64,000 nt of DNA, taken from assembly GCF_011308835.1 (NCBI RefSeq), contig NZ_JAAOHY010000010.1:1-64000 (forward strand), given 5' to 3'. Origin of the DNA: Paracoccus xiamenensis (GTDB lineage Bacteria; Pseudomonadota; Alphaproteobacteria; Rhodobacterales; Rhodobacteraceae). Every line of letters starts with the position of its first letter. The stretch's first letter is position 1. Shown here in pieces: positions 26,098 to 34,711 of this stretch. A model generated the notes under the pieces. It did no database searches, had not been told where the DNA came from, and saw nothing but the letters and a program-made list of their open reading frames with translations. Both the position numbers and the translations under genes were made by a program.

Positions 26098-26556
26098 TTA
26101 ATCCGGCCTTGGCGGTTGCAGCGGGATGGTGAAAGCGACGAAGTTGCGGCCCCGTTCGCGGAAATAGACCAGCGATTGCGCCAGGTGGCCAATCAGGAAC
26201 CAGCCAAAGCCGCCCTCGGGATGGGTCTGCGGATCGGGGCCGGTCGAACTGAGGCAGACCCGCGGCAGCAACCCGCCATCGTCGCTGACCGAACAGGCCA
26301 GGCCGTCCGGCTGCGCAACCACGCTGAGATGCACCATCGGCTGGTCCCCGGATTCCAGATCACGGCCATGAAGGGCGACGTTGTTCAGCAACTCGGCCAA
26401 GGCAAGCTCTGCCCGTCCCATCAGGTCGGGCGTCGCATGGGGGCTGAGCCGGGTGTTCATATCGATCAGGACCTCGCGCACGGTTCTGGTCACCGCGACG
26501 AAGCTGCGGGTGAAGACGATGATCGGCTGTGCGGTGGCGTTGCCCCGACTTGCCAT
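26098..26556 (-). CDS. RsbW-like anti-sigma factor / serine kinase (HATPase)
   Basis: A 152-residue GHKL-type ATPase like RsbW/SpoIIAB. The N-box helix is LMGRAELALAELLNNVALHG, the G1-like motif is VSDDGGLLP, and GGFGWFLIGHLAQSLVYFRERGRNFV gives the G2 and C-terminal parts. Such proteins hold a sigma or response factor inactive and phosphorylate a STAS antagonist. The ATG at 26556 is favoured because GGAAAGGA is 8 nt before it; an in-frame TTG at 26580 overlaps the STAS stop as TTGA and is the alternative. No sigma factor or PP2C phosphatase is adjacent. Confidence 0.88.
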   Translation of the reverse strand: MASRGNATAQPIIVFTRSFVAVTRTVREVLIDMNTRLSPHATPDLMGRAELALAELLNNVALHGRDLESGDQPMVHLSVVAQPDGLACSVSDDGGLLPRVCLSSTGPDPQTHPEGGFGWFLIGHLAQSLVYFRERGRNFVAFTIPLQPPRPD

Positions 26557-26576
26557 CAGCTGTTCCTTTCCGACGA

Positions 26577-26903
26577 TCAAGACCCGGTACCGTGTTCCGC
26601 GCCGATTATGTCAAAGACCTGGTCCATTCGCGTCAGCCGGAACACCCTTTCGACATTCGGCGTCAGCCCGCGCAGCAGCATCCGGCGACCTTCTGGTAGC
26701 GCTTTCTTCAGCGCGATCACCGCGCCCAGCCCCGAACTGTCGAGGAACTCGACCTCTGAAAGATCCAGCACCAGATCTGGCCCTTTGATGGCGACATGCG
26801 GGCGCACGGTGTCCTTGAATTCGCCCGCGATTACGGCGTCCAGCCGGCGTTCGGACATGCGCACCACGACCCGACCCGATTCGTTCTGCACGGTTACATT
26901 CAT
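26577..26903 (-). CDS. STAS-domain anti-sigma factor antagonist
   Basis: A 108-residue SpoIIAA/RsbV-like protein. The core is VLDLSEVEFLDSSGLGAVIALKKAL, where one Ser of the DSSGLG motif is the expected phosphorylation site. LTPNVERVFRLTRMDQVFDI is the typical C-terminal helix. In the partner-switch scheme, the unphosphorylated form binds the RsbW-like kinase and releases its target. It is directly upstream of and coupled to the kinase gene, so the two form one module. Confidence 0.93.
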   Translation of the reverse strand: MNVTVQNESGRVVVRMSERRLDAVIAGEFKDTVRPHVAIKGPDLVLDLSEVEFLDSSGLGAVIALKKALPEGRRMLLRGLTPNVERVFRLTRMDQVFDIIGAEHGTGS

Positions 26904-26990
26904 TCTGGTCTCATCATTCTGCCTGCTGGCATCCTTAAGCCCAAATCCTTACCATCCGGTGAACACGAGACCAGTCTGGCGAGGAAACCG

Positions 26991-28289
26991 ATGCCAAAGC
27001 AGCCGGGCGATGGCGCCGAGGAGATCGCGATCTCGTCCCCCGGCGGTCCGATTCGCGCTCGTCTTGTGCGGGGGCTGATCCGCGCCTGCGGGATTCCTTA
27101 TGCGCAGGCAGGGCGCTGGCAGCCGCCGCGCGTCGCCGCGACTGGGCCGGTCAACGCCCTCCACCCCGCGCCGGCCTGCCCGCAACTGCCCATTGCGCGC
27201 CTTGACGCCTTGCTGCCCAACGCGTTTGCGGGTCTGCGCTTTGATGAAGCCTGCCTGAACCTTTCGGTGACCGCCCCGGCGGGCGGGCAGGGGTTGCCGG
27301 TGATGGTCTGGCTGCATGGCGGCAGCTACGAATCGGGGGCAGGCGATATGAATGTCTTCGACCCCTCGGCGCTGGTGATCGAACAGCAGGTCGTCGTGGT
27401 GGCGGTCACGCATCGGCTGGGCCTGTTTGGATGGCTGGGCGACGAAGGGCGGGCCGCCAACCTGGGTGCGTTGGACGTGATTGCGGCGCTGAATTGGGTG
27501 GCCGACAATATCGCGGCTTTTGGCGGCGATCCGGGGCAGGTCACGCTGTTCGGTCAGTCCTCAGGCGGGGATCTGGCGGCGCGGTTGATGGTCTCGGGCC
27601 GGATCACCGGGCTTGTGCACCGGGTCATCGTGCAAAGCGCCCCTCTGGATTTGCCGCTGCGGACCGAAAAGATGCGCGCGACCATGCGCCGCGTCGTGCA
27701 GGGGCTGACGGTGGGGGAAACGACCCGGGAAGTGCTGGACCGGCAGGCGGCGGCACGCCGGGCGGTGCGACGATACGGGTTGGCCGGACAGATGCCGTTC
27801 GGGCCGGAATTCGGCGCCGATCCCTTCCCTGAGGAGGCCGATCTGCCCACTTTCCATGCCGCCATCGCGCCCGAGATCCCTCTCCTCATCGGCCATACCC
27901 GCGACGAGGCCGCGCTGTTCTTGCCGCCAAGGCCGCAGGGTGCCGCCCGGCTGGCCGAGCCGCTGCGCCGCGCAGCTGTGCGGATGCTGACGAACCGGCT
28001 GTATGGCCGGCCAGCTGATGGCTTCGCTGTGCATCACCGCAGGGCGGGCGGGCAGGCGACGCGTTTCCAGGTCGATTGGCCGGGTGGGGATTGGGGGCCT
28101 TCGCATCTGGCCGACCTGCCGCTGCTGTTTCCTGGCCCGGACTGGCTGGGAACGCCGCTGGTCCCCCGGGGCATGAGGCTTGACGAGCTGACCCGCATCG
28201 GTGCGCCACTGCGCCAGGCATGGGCCGATTTTGCGCGCAGCGGTCGCGCCCCCGGCGATCTTCCGGGAATACTGCGCGTCGACGGGTGA
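26991..28289 (+). CDS. Carboxylesterase type B family protein
   Basis: A 432-residue alpha/beta hydrolase of the carboxylesterase/lipase family. It shows the oxyanion-hole segment VMVWLHGGSYESGAGD, the block VVAVTHRLGLFGWLG, the nucleophile elbow GQSSGG with Ser190, an acidic candidate in HTRDEAALF, and the likely catalytic His in GPSHLADLPLLF. It is shorter than most members (about 500), mainly between the acid and His blocks. The ATG at 26991 has GAGG 7 nt before it; the frame is open upstream through the STAS gene and is not used. No signal peptide is seen, so it is probably cytoplasmic. Substrate unknown. Confidence 0.87.
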   Translation: MPKQPGDGAEEIAISSPGGPIRARLVRGLIRACGIPYAQAGRWQPPRVAATGPVNALHPAPACPQLPIARLDALLPNAFAGLRFDEACLNLSVTAPAGGQGLPVMVWLHGGSYESGAGDMNVFDPSALVIEQQVVVVAVTHRLGLFGWLGDEGRAANLGALDVIAALNWVADNIAAFGGDPGQVTLFGQSSGGDLAARLMVSGRITGLVHRVIVQSAPLDLPLRTEKMRATMRRVVQGLTVGETTREVLDRQAAARRAVRRYGLAGQMPFGPEFGADPFPEEADLPTFHAAIAPEIPLLIGHTRDEAALFLPPRPQGAARLAEPLRRAAVRMLTNRLYGRPADGFAVHHRRAGGQATRFQVDWPGGDWGPSHLADLPLLFPGPDWLGTPLVPRGMRLDELTRIGAPLRQAWADFARSGRAPGDLPGILRVDG

Positions 28290-28296
28290 GCGCATG

Positions 28297-28325
28297 AAAA
28301 AAACCCGCGCCAAAAGCGCGGGTTT
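28297..28325 (-). terminator. Terminator of rpmI-rplT
   Basis: A perfect 10-bp stem (28301-28310 with 28316-28325, AAACCCGCGC) has a 5-nt loop. On the minus strand it is followed by a run of seven T. It also suits the convergent carboxylesterase transcript. Confidence 0.9.
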
Positions 28326-28358
28326 CAGATCGCTATCAAGTGCGGATCAGGCAGCAGA

Positions 28359-28718
28359 TCAGGCTGCGGCTTTCGCCTGTTCGACGATCGCACCGAATGC
28401 TTCGGGCTCGTGCACGGCCAGATCGGCCAGCACCTTGCGGTCCACCTCGATGCCGGCTTTCGACAGCAGATTGATGAAACGCGAATAGGTCATGTCGGCA
28501 TCGACCGCACGGACGGCAGCGTTGATACGCTGGATCCACAGCGCGCGGAAGTTGCGCTTGCGGTTCTTGCGGTCGCGGGTGGCGTATTGGTTCGCCTTGT
28601 CGACGGCCTGGGTCGCGGTACGGAAGTTGCGCGAACGGTTGCCGTAATAGCCCTTGGCTGCGTCAAGGACCTTCTTGTGGCGGGCGTGGGTAACCTTGCC
28701 GGATTTAACTCGTGCCAT
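28359..28718 (-). CDS. rplT: 50S ribosomal protein L20
   Basis: L20 is an early-binding assembly protein of the large subunit and, in studied bacteria, controls its own operon. The 119-residue protein has the basic N-terminus [26 protein letters not shown] and the globular [25 protein letters not shown] block. It follows rpmI after 15 nt. infC, often the first gene of this operon, is not here. Confidence 0.98.
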   Translation of the reverse strand: MARVKSGKVTHARHKKVLDAAKGYYGNRSRNFRTATQAVDKANQYATRDRKNRKRNFRALWIQRINAAVRAVDADMTYSRFINLLSKAGIEVDRKVLADLAVHEPEAFGAIVEQAKAAA

Positions 28719-28733
28719 GTGTCAGTCCTCGGA

Positions 28734-28934
28734 TCAGCGGTTATAGGGCATGTATTTCTTGACGATCTTGGCATCCGCGTCCGTCAGGACCGAGGTGCCG
28801 CGCGCATCGCGAATGAACTTCGTCGTGCGCTTGATCATGCCGTGGCGCTTGCCGGCCTGGCCGGACTTCACTTTGCCCGAGGCCGTGAACGAGAACCGCT
28901 TCTTGGCAGCCGCTTTGGTCTTCATCTTCGGCAT
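28734..28934 (-). CDS. rpmI: 50S ribosomal protein L35
   Basis: A 66-residue, strongly basic L35: [23 protein letters not shown], then [20 protein letters not shown] and the end KKYMPYNR. It is the first gene of the rpmI-rplT pair, with AAGGAG just before its ATG and its own promoter about 75 nt upstream. Confidence 0.98.
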   Translation of the reverse strand: MPKMKTKAAAKKRFSFTASGKVKSGQAGKRHGMIKRTTKFIRDARGTSVLTDADAKIVKKYMPYNR

Positions 28935-29009
28935 TTTACACTCCTTGTCAGAGGTTTACGCACGACTCGGCAATGCCATCTCGGCCGGCCGCGCGGGATT
29001 GAAGCCGTC

Positions 29010-29038
29010 CCTATACGGGGAGGGCAGCGGAAAGGCAA
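29010..29038 (-). promoter_or_regulatory. Promoter of rpmI-rplT
   Basis: On the minus strand, TTGCCT (29038-29033) and TATAGG (29015-29010) are 17 nt apart. The leader to the rpmI ATG is about 70 nt. Confidence 0.55.
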
Positions 29039-29044
29039 GCGGGA

Positions 29045-29254
29045 TCAGGGAAAAAGCCGGTCCCAGGCGGCGCCGATTTGCGCAAAGCCGACACTGCCCG
29101 GTTGCAGCCAGGCCGCCAGCGCCAGCGCAAGCACGCCGGCAACAAGCAGGATTGCGGCACCGCGCGGCGCCTCGGTCCGCAGCAGCGAGATGATCGCCGC
29201 AGGAATCGACAGCACGCAAAGCGCGGCGCCCAGAAGCAGAAGGATGTCGGCCAT
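29045..29254 (-). CDS. Small two-helix membrane protein
   Basis: A 69-residue hydrophobic protein with two predicted membrane spans (LLLLGAALCVLSIPAAIISLL and GAAILLVAGVLALALAAWL) separated by a short charged loop RTEAPR. AGGGAAAA precedes the ATG. It starts 33 nt after the pyk stop, so it is likely co-transcribed with pyk. I recall a similar small gene next to pyk in related genomes, but no function. It is short, so the call rests on its start signal, spacing and hydrophobic pattern. Confidence 0.7.
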   Translation of the reverse strand: MADILLLLGAALCVLSIPAAIISLLRTEAPRGAAILLVAGVLALALAAWLQPGSVGFAQIGAAWDRLFP

Positions 29255-29287
29255 GGCTTTTCCCTGTAACCCGTGTGGGGGACAGGC

Positions 29288-30733
29288 TTATTCCTGTTCA
29301 GACCGATTGATCAAGCGTTCATCGCAGGAAGCGACGCGCAGGATGTTCGTCGTGCCGGCGATATTGAAGGGCACACCGGCAGTGATGACGATCTGCTGGT
29401 CCTCGGTCGCAAAGCCGAAATCGCGGGCCGCGCGGGCGGCGCTGATGACCGCTTCGCGGAACCGCGACAGCGGCACGGTCGCGACGCAATGGGTGCCCCA
29501 GGTCAGGCACAGCCGGCGCAGCACGCGTTCGATGGGCGACATGGCGATGATCGGCGTGCGCGGGCGTTCGCGCGCCACCAGGCTGACCGTGGTACCCGAT
29601 TGCGTATGCGCGCAGATGGCCGAGATATCAGTGGTTTCCGCGATTTCGCGGGCGGCAGCGACGATGCCGTCGGCCACGGTCTTGCGGTCGGCCTTGCGCG
29701 ATGCCTCGATCACCTCGCGATAGGTCGGGTCGATCTCGACCGAGCGGGCGACACTGTCCATCGTCCGCACGGCATCGACCGGGAACTGACCGGCCGCCGA
29801 TTCGGCCGAGAGCATGACGGCGTCGGCGCCTTCATAGATGGCATTGGCCACGTCCGAGACCTCGGCCCGGGTCGGCATCGGGCTTTCGATCATCGATTCC
29901 AGCATCTGGGTGGCGACGATCACCGGCTTGGCGGCGGCCCGGCTTTGCCGCACGAGCCGTTTCTGGATCGGCGGCACCGACTGCACCGGCAGCTCTACCC
30001 CCAGATCGCCACGCGCGACCATGATCCCGTCCGAGACGGCAAGGATTTCGGGGAAGGCGCGCACGGCGGCGGGCTTTTCGATCTTCGACAGGATCGCGGC
30101 GCGGCCCTTGGCCAGTTCGCGGGCTTCCAGCACGTCCTCGGGGCGTTGGACGAAGGACAGGGCCAGCCAGTCGGCACCCAGTTCACAGGCAAATTCCAGA
30201 TCGCCGCGGTCCTTGTCCGACAGCGCCGCCAGCGGCAGCACCACGTCGGGAACGTTCACGCCCTTACGGTCGGAAATCGTACCGCCCACGGTGACCGTGC
30301 AATCGGCGAAATCGGCGCCGCATTCATCCACTTGCAGGCGGATCTTGCCGTCATTCACCAGCAGCGAGGAACCGGCTTCCAGCGCCGCGAAGATTTCCGG
30401 GTGGGGCAGCTGTACGCGGGTCGCGTCGCCCGGCGCGGGATCGAGGTCAAAGCGGAACTTTGCCCCATCGGCCAGATCCTGCGGGCCTTCGGCAAAGGTG
30501 CCGACGCGCAGTTTCGGGCCTTGCAGGTCGGCCAGCACCGCGATCGGACGGCCCAGATCGGCCTCGATCTTGCGGATGGTGTCATAGCGCGCCCTGTGGT
30601 CTTCATGGCTGCCATGGCTCATGTTCAGGCGGAAGACATCTGCGCCGGCCTCGAACAGGGCGCGGATGGTGTCATAGTCGGAAGAGGCCGGTCCCAGCGT
30701 GGCCACGATTTTGATATTGCGGTGGCGTCTCAT
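29288..30733 (-). CDS. pyk: Pyruvate kinase
   Basis: The last step of glycolysis, phosphoenolpyruvate plus ADP to pyruvate plus ATP. The 481-residue protein has the start RRHRNIKIVATLGPASSD, the FRLNMSHGSHEDH block, LADLQGPKLRVG, the active-site signature ILSKIEKPAAV with the catalytic Lys, GIMVARGDLGVELP, and VATQMLESMIESPMPTRAEVSDVANAI. The C-terminal allosteric domain is present. The ATG at 30733 has GGAGA upstream; a longer open frame is not used. The next gene upstream is divergent. Confidence 0.97.
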   Translation of the reverse strand: MRRHRNIKIVATLGPASSDYDTIRALFEAGADVFRLNMSHGSHEDHRARYDTIRKIEADLGRPIAVLADLQGPKLRVGTFAEGPQDLADGAKFRFDLDPAPGDATRVQLPHPEIFAALEAGSSLLVNDGKIRLQVDECGADFADCTVTVGGTISDRKGVNVPDVVLPLAALSDKDRGDLEFACELGADWLALSFVQRPEDVLEARELAKGRAAILSKIEKPAAVRAFPEILAVSDGIMVARGDLGVELPVQSVPPIQKRLVRQSRAAAKPVIVATQMLESMIESPMPTRAEVSDVANAIYEGADAVMLSAESAAGQFPVDAVRTMDSVARSVEIDPTYREVIEASRKADRKTVADGIVAAAREIAETTDISAICAHTQSGTTVSLVARERPRTPIIAMSPIERVLRRLCLTWGTHCVATVPLSRFREAVISAARAARDFGFATEDQQIVITAGVPFNIAGTTNILRVASCDERLINRSEQE

Positions 30734-30835
30734 GGCTATGTCTCCGGCTGGTCGGTTGAATGTTTGCGCCATCATGGCCGAAACGGCGGGCCGCGACAAC
30801 TGGCAGAGCGTGAAGAATTGACGTAAGGGGCGCGT

Positions 30836-31594
30836 ATGAAAGATGACAGTCTGACCCGGCATGACGCCTTCTGGACCGAGGGCGAGGCCCGCGACAGCCG
30901 CTGGCTGATTACCTGCGATCACGCCACCAATCGGGTGCCCGACTGGGTCGGCGGCGGCGATCTGGGTATCGCGCCCGAAGATATGGCGCGCCACATTGCC
31001 TATGACGTCGGCGCGGCCGGGGTGTCGCGTAAGCTGGGGGCGCTGATGGGCGCGCCTGTGGTCGGATCGGATTTCTCGCGTCTGGTGATCGACCCGAATC
31101 GGGGCGAGGATGACCCGACCCTGCTGATGCGGCTGTATGACGGGACGGTGATCCCAACCAATCGCGATGCCGATGCCGCCGAACGCGATCGGCGGCTGAA
31201 CGCCCTTCACCGCCCTTACCACAGCGCGCTGGAATCGCTTGCTGCCACGCGTTCCGACCGCGCCATCTGCGCCATTCACAGCTTCACTCCGCAGCTGCGC
31301 GGCAGGCTGGCGCGGCCTTGGGTTGTCGGCGTTCTGTATTCCCACAAGGACGAACGCCTTGCCCCCTTGCTGATCCAACGTTGCCGGCAGCAGGGCTGGG
31401 TCACCGGCGATAACGAGCCTTATTCGGGGCATCTCGACGGCGATTCCATCGACCGCCACGCATTGGCGCAGGGCCGCCCCAATGTGCTGATCGAGGTCCG
31501 CAACGACCTGATCCGCGACGATGCCGGTCAGCAGGAATGGGCCGAAAGGCTCGCGTCGGTGATGGACGGGCTGCTGGAGGAAGCGGGGCTTTAA
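30836..31594 (+). CDS. N-formylglutamate amidohydrolase family protein
   Basis: A 252-residue member of the N-formylglutamate deformylase family. Key blocks are WLITCDHATNRVP with candidate metal ligands, DVGAAGVSRKLGALMGAPVVGSDFSRLVIDPNR, HRPYHSALE, and VLIEVRNDLI with a conserved Glu. The hut (histidine utilisation) member of the family makes glutamate from formylglutamate, but no hut genes are nearby, so this is a stand-alone paralogue of uncertain substrate. It converges with the glutathione transferase gene, and their stop codons overlap at TTAA. Confidence 0.9.
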   Translation: MKDDSLTRHDAFWTEGEARDSRWLITCDHATNRVPDWVGGGDLGIAPEDMARHIAYDVGAAGVSRKLGALMGAPVVGSDFSRLVIDPNRGEDDPTLLMRLYDGTVIPTNRDADAAERDRRLNALHRPYHSALESLAATRSDRAICAIHSFTPQLRGRLARPWVVGVLYSHKDERLAPLLIQRCRQQGWVTGDNEPYSGHLDGDSIDRHALAQGRPNVLIEVRNDLIRDDAGQQEWAERLASVMDGLLEEAGL

Positions 31595-32250
31595 TCCCGC
31601 TCCGGCGCACCCAGCGGAAAATAGCTGCGGAAGGGGCGGGCCTCGTCAATGGCCCGCGCGAAGGATGGCCGGGCCAGCAGGCGTGCGCGATAGGCCCGCA
31701 GATTCGGGTGGTCTTGCGGGATCGGGTGCGTCCAATCGGCATAGAACAGCGCCGGCCCCGCCGCGCAATCGGCCATGCTGAAGGCGTCGCCCGCCGCCCA
31801 ATCGCGCCCGGCAAGTTCCGTTTCCAGCCAGTCATAGGCGCGGTCAAGTTTCTCGGCCGCGACCGTCAGGCCCTCGTCGCGCTTGACGGCATTGATGCCA
31901 AGCGCACCGTCGACCGCATATTGCGCCGCGTTCATCACATGCAGGTCAAAGAAGCGGTCCATGAAGCGCACCTTGAGCGCCAGATCGGGGCTGTCGGGCA
32001 GCAGCTTCACCGGGCCGGGATGGACGCGGTCCAGATATTCGATGATGATACTGGTCTCAGCCAATTGGGTATCGCCATCGACCAATAGCGGAAATTTCCG
32101 CAGGGGCCAGCGGCGCAGCCACTCTGCCCAGTTGTCGGTCTGGTCGGGTTCCAGCAGGCGGAACTCGAACGGCGTCGCGTTCTCGTAAAGCGCGATCAGC
32201 ACCTTCTGGGTATAGGAGGAAAACGGGTGGCCGTAGAGGATCAGTGACAT
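31591..32250 (-). CDS. Glutathione S-transferase family protein
   Basis: A 219-residue protein with the thioredoxin-fold N-terminal domain (MSLILYGHPFSSYTQKVLIALYE, with candidate catalytic Ser, and KFPLLVDGDTQLAETSIIIEYL, the glutathione-binding PLL and ETS motifs). The helical C-terminal domain has FSMADCAAGPALFYADW. Conjugates glutathione to small molecules or reduces them; substrate unknown. The ATG at 32250 is the natural start. The gene ends on the stop of the neighbouring amidohydrolase. Confidence 0.92.
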   Translation of the reverse strand: MSLILYGHPFSSYTQKVLIALYENATPFEFRLLEPDQTDNWAEWLRRWPLRKFPLLVDGDTQLAETSIIIEYLDRVHPGPVKLLPDSPDLALKVRFMDRFFDLHVMNAAQYAVDGALGINAVKRDEGLTVAAEKLDRAYDWLETELAGRDWAAGDAFSMADCAAGPALFYADWTHPIPQDHPNLRAYRARLLARPSFARAIDEARPFRSYFPLGAPERD

Positions 32251-32376
32251 GATGCGCCTGTGCTGCCGCGCTTGCCTGACTGTGCGGTGGCGTGCACGGA
32301 TCCGCAAGCGGCGGCGTGGTTGCCGGGAGCAATTGGAGAGGGATGATTGGCTGCCCAACGACCAATGCGGTTAAAG

Positions 32377-32799
32377 CTAGGCGTTCTTTCCAGTTCCTGA
32401 GGCCCACATTCTAGCTTGGAATTCGTGCGCCACTTTGCCAGGAGGATCATCCAAGTCATCACGAATATGCCAGACCAGAAGCGACCAAAGCCGATCATGT
32501 TGGTCTTTGGTCATATTTTGCTTGTTCGACTCTGCGATTTCGTCGGTGAAGCTGTGCAACGCCATGATTACTTGAGGCGATCCAATCAAGTGGAGATTGT
32601 TTACGATCGAGGCAAAGCGCATTTTTGCTTCAGGGGACGGTTGCTCGCCCACAATTCCGCTCGCCGCCGCAAAGAACTCCTCATAATAGGCAAGCTTCTT
32701 TGACCGCCAAATCGCCTTTCGTTCTGCCTGCTTGGTAAAATAAAAGGTCCCCGCAGAGATAGTGACTGACGCGATTGCAGTAATTATTGCTGCCCACAT
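32377..32799 (-). CDS. Unrecognised single-span membrane protein, AT-richer than its surroundings
   Basis: A 140-residue protein that I do not recognise. One N-terminal membrane helix (AAIITAIASVTISAGTFYF) is followed by a charged cytoplasmic region: KQAERKAIWRSKKLAYYEEFFAA, then LLVWHIRDDLDDP. The arrangement is common among small accessory proteins found as orphans. Base composition stands out: the 60-base lines at 32521 and 32701 are 52% and 50% G+C, against 70% at 33121. AAAGGA lies about 11 nt before the ATG. No mobile gene is adjacent. It was probably acquired recently. Confidence 0.7.
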   Translation of the reverse strand: MWAAIITAIASVTISAGTFYFTKQAERKAIWRSKKLAYYEEFFAAASGIVGEQPSPEAKMRFASIVNNLHLIGSPQVIMALHSFTDEIAESNKQNMTKDQHDRLWSLLVWHIRDDLDDPPGKVAHEFQARMWASGTGKNA

Positions 32800-32870
32800 G
32801 ATCGACTGAATCCTTTGGCGGCTAGATTGGCCTTGCGGGGACTTTGTCCGTTGTCGCGACCAGCTGCAAG

Positions 32871-33998
32871 CTAACCCCGCCGGAACGGTCCCCAGTCGCG
32901 CAGGAACTCGATTTCCTCGCCCACGGCCTGCCGCTCGCGGTCGAGATAGTCGGCGATGGCGCGGCGAAAGCCGGGATCGGCGACCCAGTGCAGCGAATGG
33001 GTCTCGGTCGGCAGATAGCCGCGCGCAAGCTTGTGTTCGCCCTGCGCACCGGCCTCGACCCGGGCCAGACCCTCGGCAATCGCGAAGTCGATGGCCTGAT
33101 GGTAGCACAGCTCGAAATGCAGGAAGGGGTGTTCCTCGACCGCGCCCCAATAGCGGCCGAAAATGGCGTCGGGCCCCAGCAGGTTCAGCGCGCCTGCGAT
33201 GGGGCGGCCGTCGCGTTCGGCCAGGACCAGCAGACAATCGTCGCGCATCGTCTCGTGCAGGCGGTCGAAAAAGGCGCGGGTCAGGTAAGGGCGGCCCCAT
33301 TTGCGCGCGCCGGTGTCCTGATAGAAGGTCCAGAAGGCGTCCCAATGTTCGGGCTGGATCTCATCGCCGCGCAATTGCCGGATGGTGCCGCCGAAATCCT
33401 GCGCCCGCGCGCGTTCCTTGCGCAGCGCCTTGCGCTTGCGCGAAGACAGCCGCGCAAGAAACTCGTCGTAATCGGCATAGCCGTCATTTTCCCAGTGGAA
33501 CTGCTGAGTGCTGCGGGGCAGGAAACCGGCCTGTGCGCCAAGCGCTGCCTCGGCTTCGGTGCAGAAGGTGACATGGGCGCCCGACAGCCCGTTTTGCTGG
33601 CAAAGCTGGGCCATCGCGGCAAGCAGCGCGGTCTGGCCTTCGGCATCCGGTGCGATCAGGCGCGGGCCGGTGACAGGGGTAAAGGGGACCGCGCATTGCA
33701 GCTTGGGATAGTACTGGCCGCCGGCGCGGTGCAGGGCCTCTGCCCAGGCGTGGTCGAAGATGTATTCGCCCTGGCTGTTGGTCTTCACATAGCAGGGGGC
33801 GACGCCGCGCAGCTTGCCCTCGTCGCGCAGCCCCAGATGGGCCGGGTGCCAGCCCGTGCCCTCGCCGACCGAGCCCGAATCCTCCAGCGCAGCAAGAAAG
33901 CGGTGGTTGGTGAAGGGATTCGCGCCCGCGCCGGTGGCGTCCCAATCCGCGGCCGGGATCTCGGCGATGCGCTGGTGGACGGTGACCGCGAGGCTCAT
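32871..33998 (-). CDS. FemAB-like GNAT-fold acyltransferase (DUF482 type)
   Basis: A 375-residue protein of the FemAB-like family (former DUF482). Blocks include ANPFTNHRFLAALEDSGSVGEGTGW near the start, GEYIFDHAWAEALHRAGGQYYPKLQCAVPFTPVTGPRL, and the C-terminal GNAT-like repeat with LNLLGPDAIFGRYWGAVEEHPFLHFELCYHQAIDFAI. Related Fem proteins add amino acids to peptidoglycan from aminoacyl-tRNA, but this branch is uncharacterised. It overlaps lrgB by ATGA and is the last gene of an lrgA-lrgB-femAB-like operon. Confidence 0.9.
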   Translation of the reverse strand: MSLAVTVHQRIAEIPAADWDATGAGANPFTNHRFLAALEDSGSVGEGTGWHPAHLGLRDEGKLRGVAPCYVKTNSQGEYIFDHAWAEALHRAGGQYYPKLQCAVPFTPVTGPRLIAPDAEGQTALLAAMAQLCQQNGLSGAHVTFCTEAEAALGAQAGFLPRSTQQFHWENDGYADYDEFLARLSSRKRKALRKERARAQDFGGTIRQLRGDEIQPEHWDAFWTFYQDTGARKWGRPYLTRAFFDRLHETMRDDCLLVLAERDGRPIAGALNLLGPDAIFGRYWGAVEEHPFLHFELCYHQAIDFAIAEGLARVEAGAQGEHKLARGYLPTETHSLHWVADPGFRRAIADYLDRERQAVGEEIEFLRDWGPFRRG

Positions 33999-34711
33999 GA
34001 AAACAGGCCCAGCACCAAGGGTGCGATGATGGCGGTCAGCACGGCGTTCAGCCCCATGCCGATGCCCGCGAAGGCGCCGGCGGTTTCATTCACCTGAAAG
34101 GCGCGCGCGGTGCCGATCCCATGCGCGGCAACGCCGACCGCAAAGCCCCGCGCGCGCCAGTCCGTGACCCGCAGCGCGTTCAGCAAGGGCGTGGCCACGA
34201 TCGCGCCGAAAATGCCGGTCAGCAGCACCAGAACCGCCGCCAGCGTGGGCTGGCCGCCGATGCGTTCGGCGATGCCGATGGCCACTGGCGCCGTTGTCGA
34301 TTTCGGCGCGAGCGATGCCAGCAGGACCTGATCCAGCCCGAAAGCCCGCCCGATCGCCAGCGCCGACAGCACCGCAACGACCGAGCCGACCAGCAACGCG
34401 GCCGCCACCGGCAGCGCCGCGCGCTTGATCCGCGACAGGTTGTCGTAAAGCGGCAGGCCCAGACAGACCGTCGCCGGTCCAAGCATGAAATGGACGAATT
34501 GCGCGCCCTCGAAATAGGTCTGATAGCTGGTCCCGCTGATCCACAGGACCGAGCCGAGGATCACCACCGCAATCAGCACCGGGTTGGCGATGCTGCGCCG
34601 GCCCGAGGCGCGAAACACCGCGTCCCCCGCCCAATAGGCCGCCAGTGTGGCCGTCAGCCACAGCAGCGGCTGGCTGGACAGATAGGACCAGATCAGCGCC
34701 GCATCAGTCAT
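33995..34711 (-). CDS. lrgB: LrgB family membrane protein
   Basis: A 238-residue integral membrane protein with about seven helices. The family features PVLIAVVILGS, FMLGPATVCLGLPLYDN, and LAPKSTTAPVAIGIAERIGG are all present, as is AAHGIGTARAF near the end. LrgB/CidB partner with LrgA/CidA; the pair is linked to murein hydrolase control and, more recently, to pyruvate or glycolate transport (PLGG1 in plants is a fusion of both). It overlaps lrgA by 8 nt. Confidence 0.95.
   Translation of the reverse strand: MTDAALIWSYLSSQPLLWLTATLAAYWAGDAVFRASGRRSIANPVLIAVVILGSVLWISGTSYQTYFEGAQFVHFMLGPATVCLGLPLYDNLSRIKRAALPVAAALLVGSVVAVLSALAIGRAFGLDQVLLASLAPKSTTAPVAIGIAERIGGQPTLAAVLVLLTGIFGAIVATPLLNALRVTDWRARGFAVGVAAHGIGTARAFQVNETAGAFAGIGMGLNAVLTAIIAPLVLGLFS

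Noticed and set aside
27053..28289. Carboxylesterase as a broken gene because it is short
   Set aside because: All catalytic blocks are present in order in one frame and the length is within the spread of the family.
32345..32831. GATTGGC direct repeat at 32345-32351 and 32825-32831 flanking the orphan gene as a possible target-site duplication
   Set aside because: Seven bases are too few to exclude chance, and there are no terminal inverted repeats or transposase.
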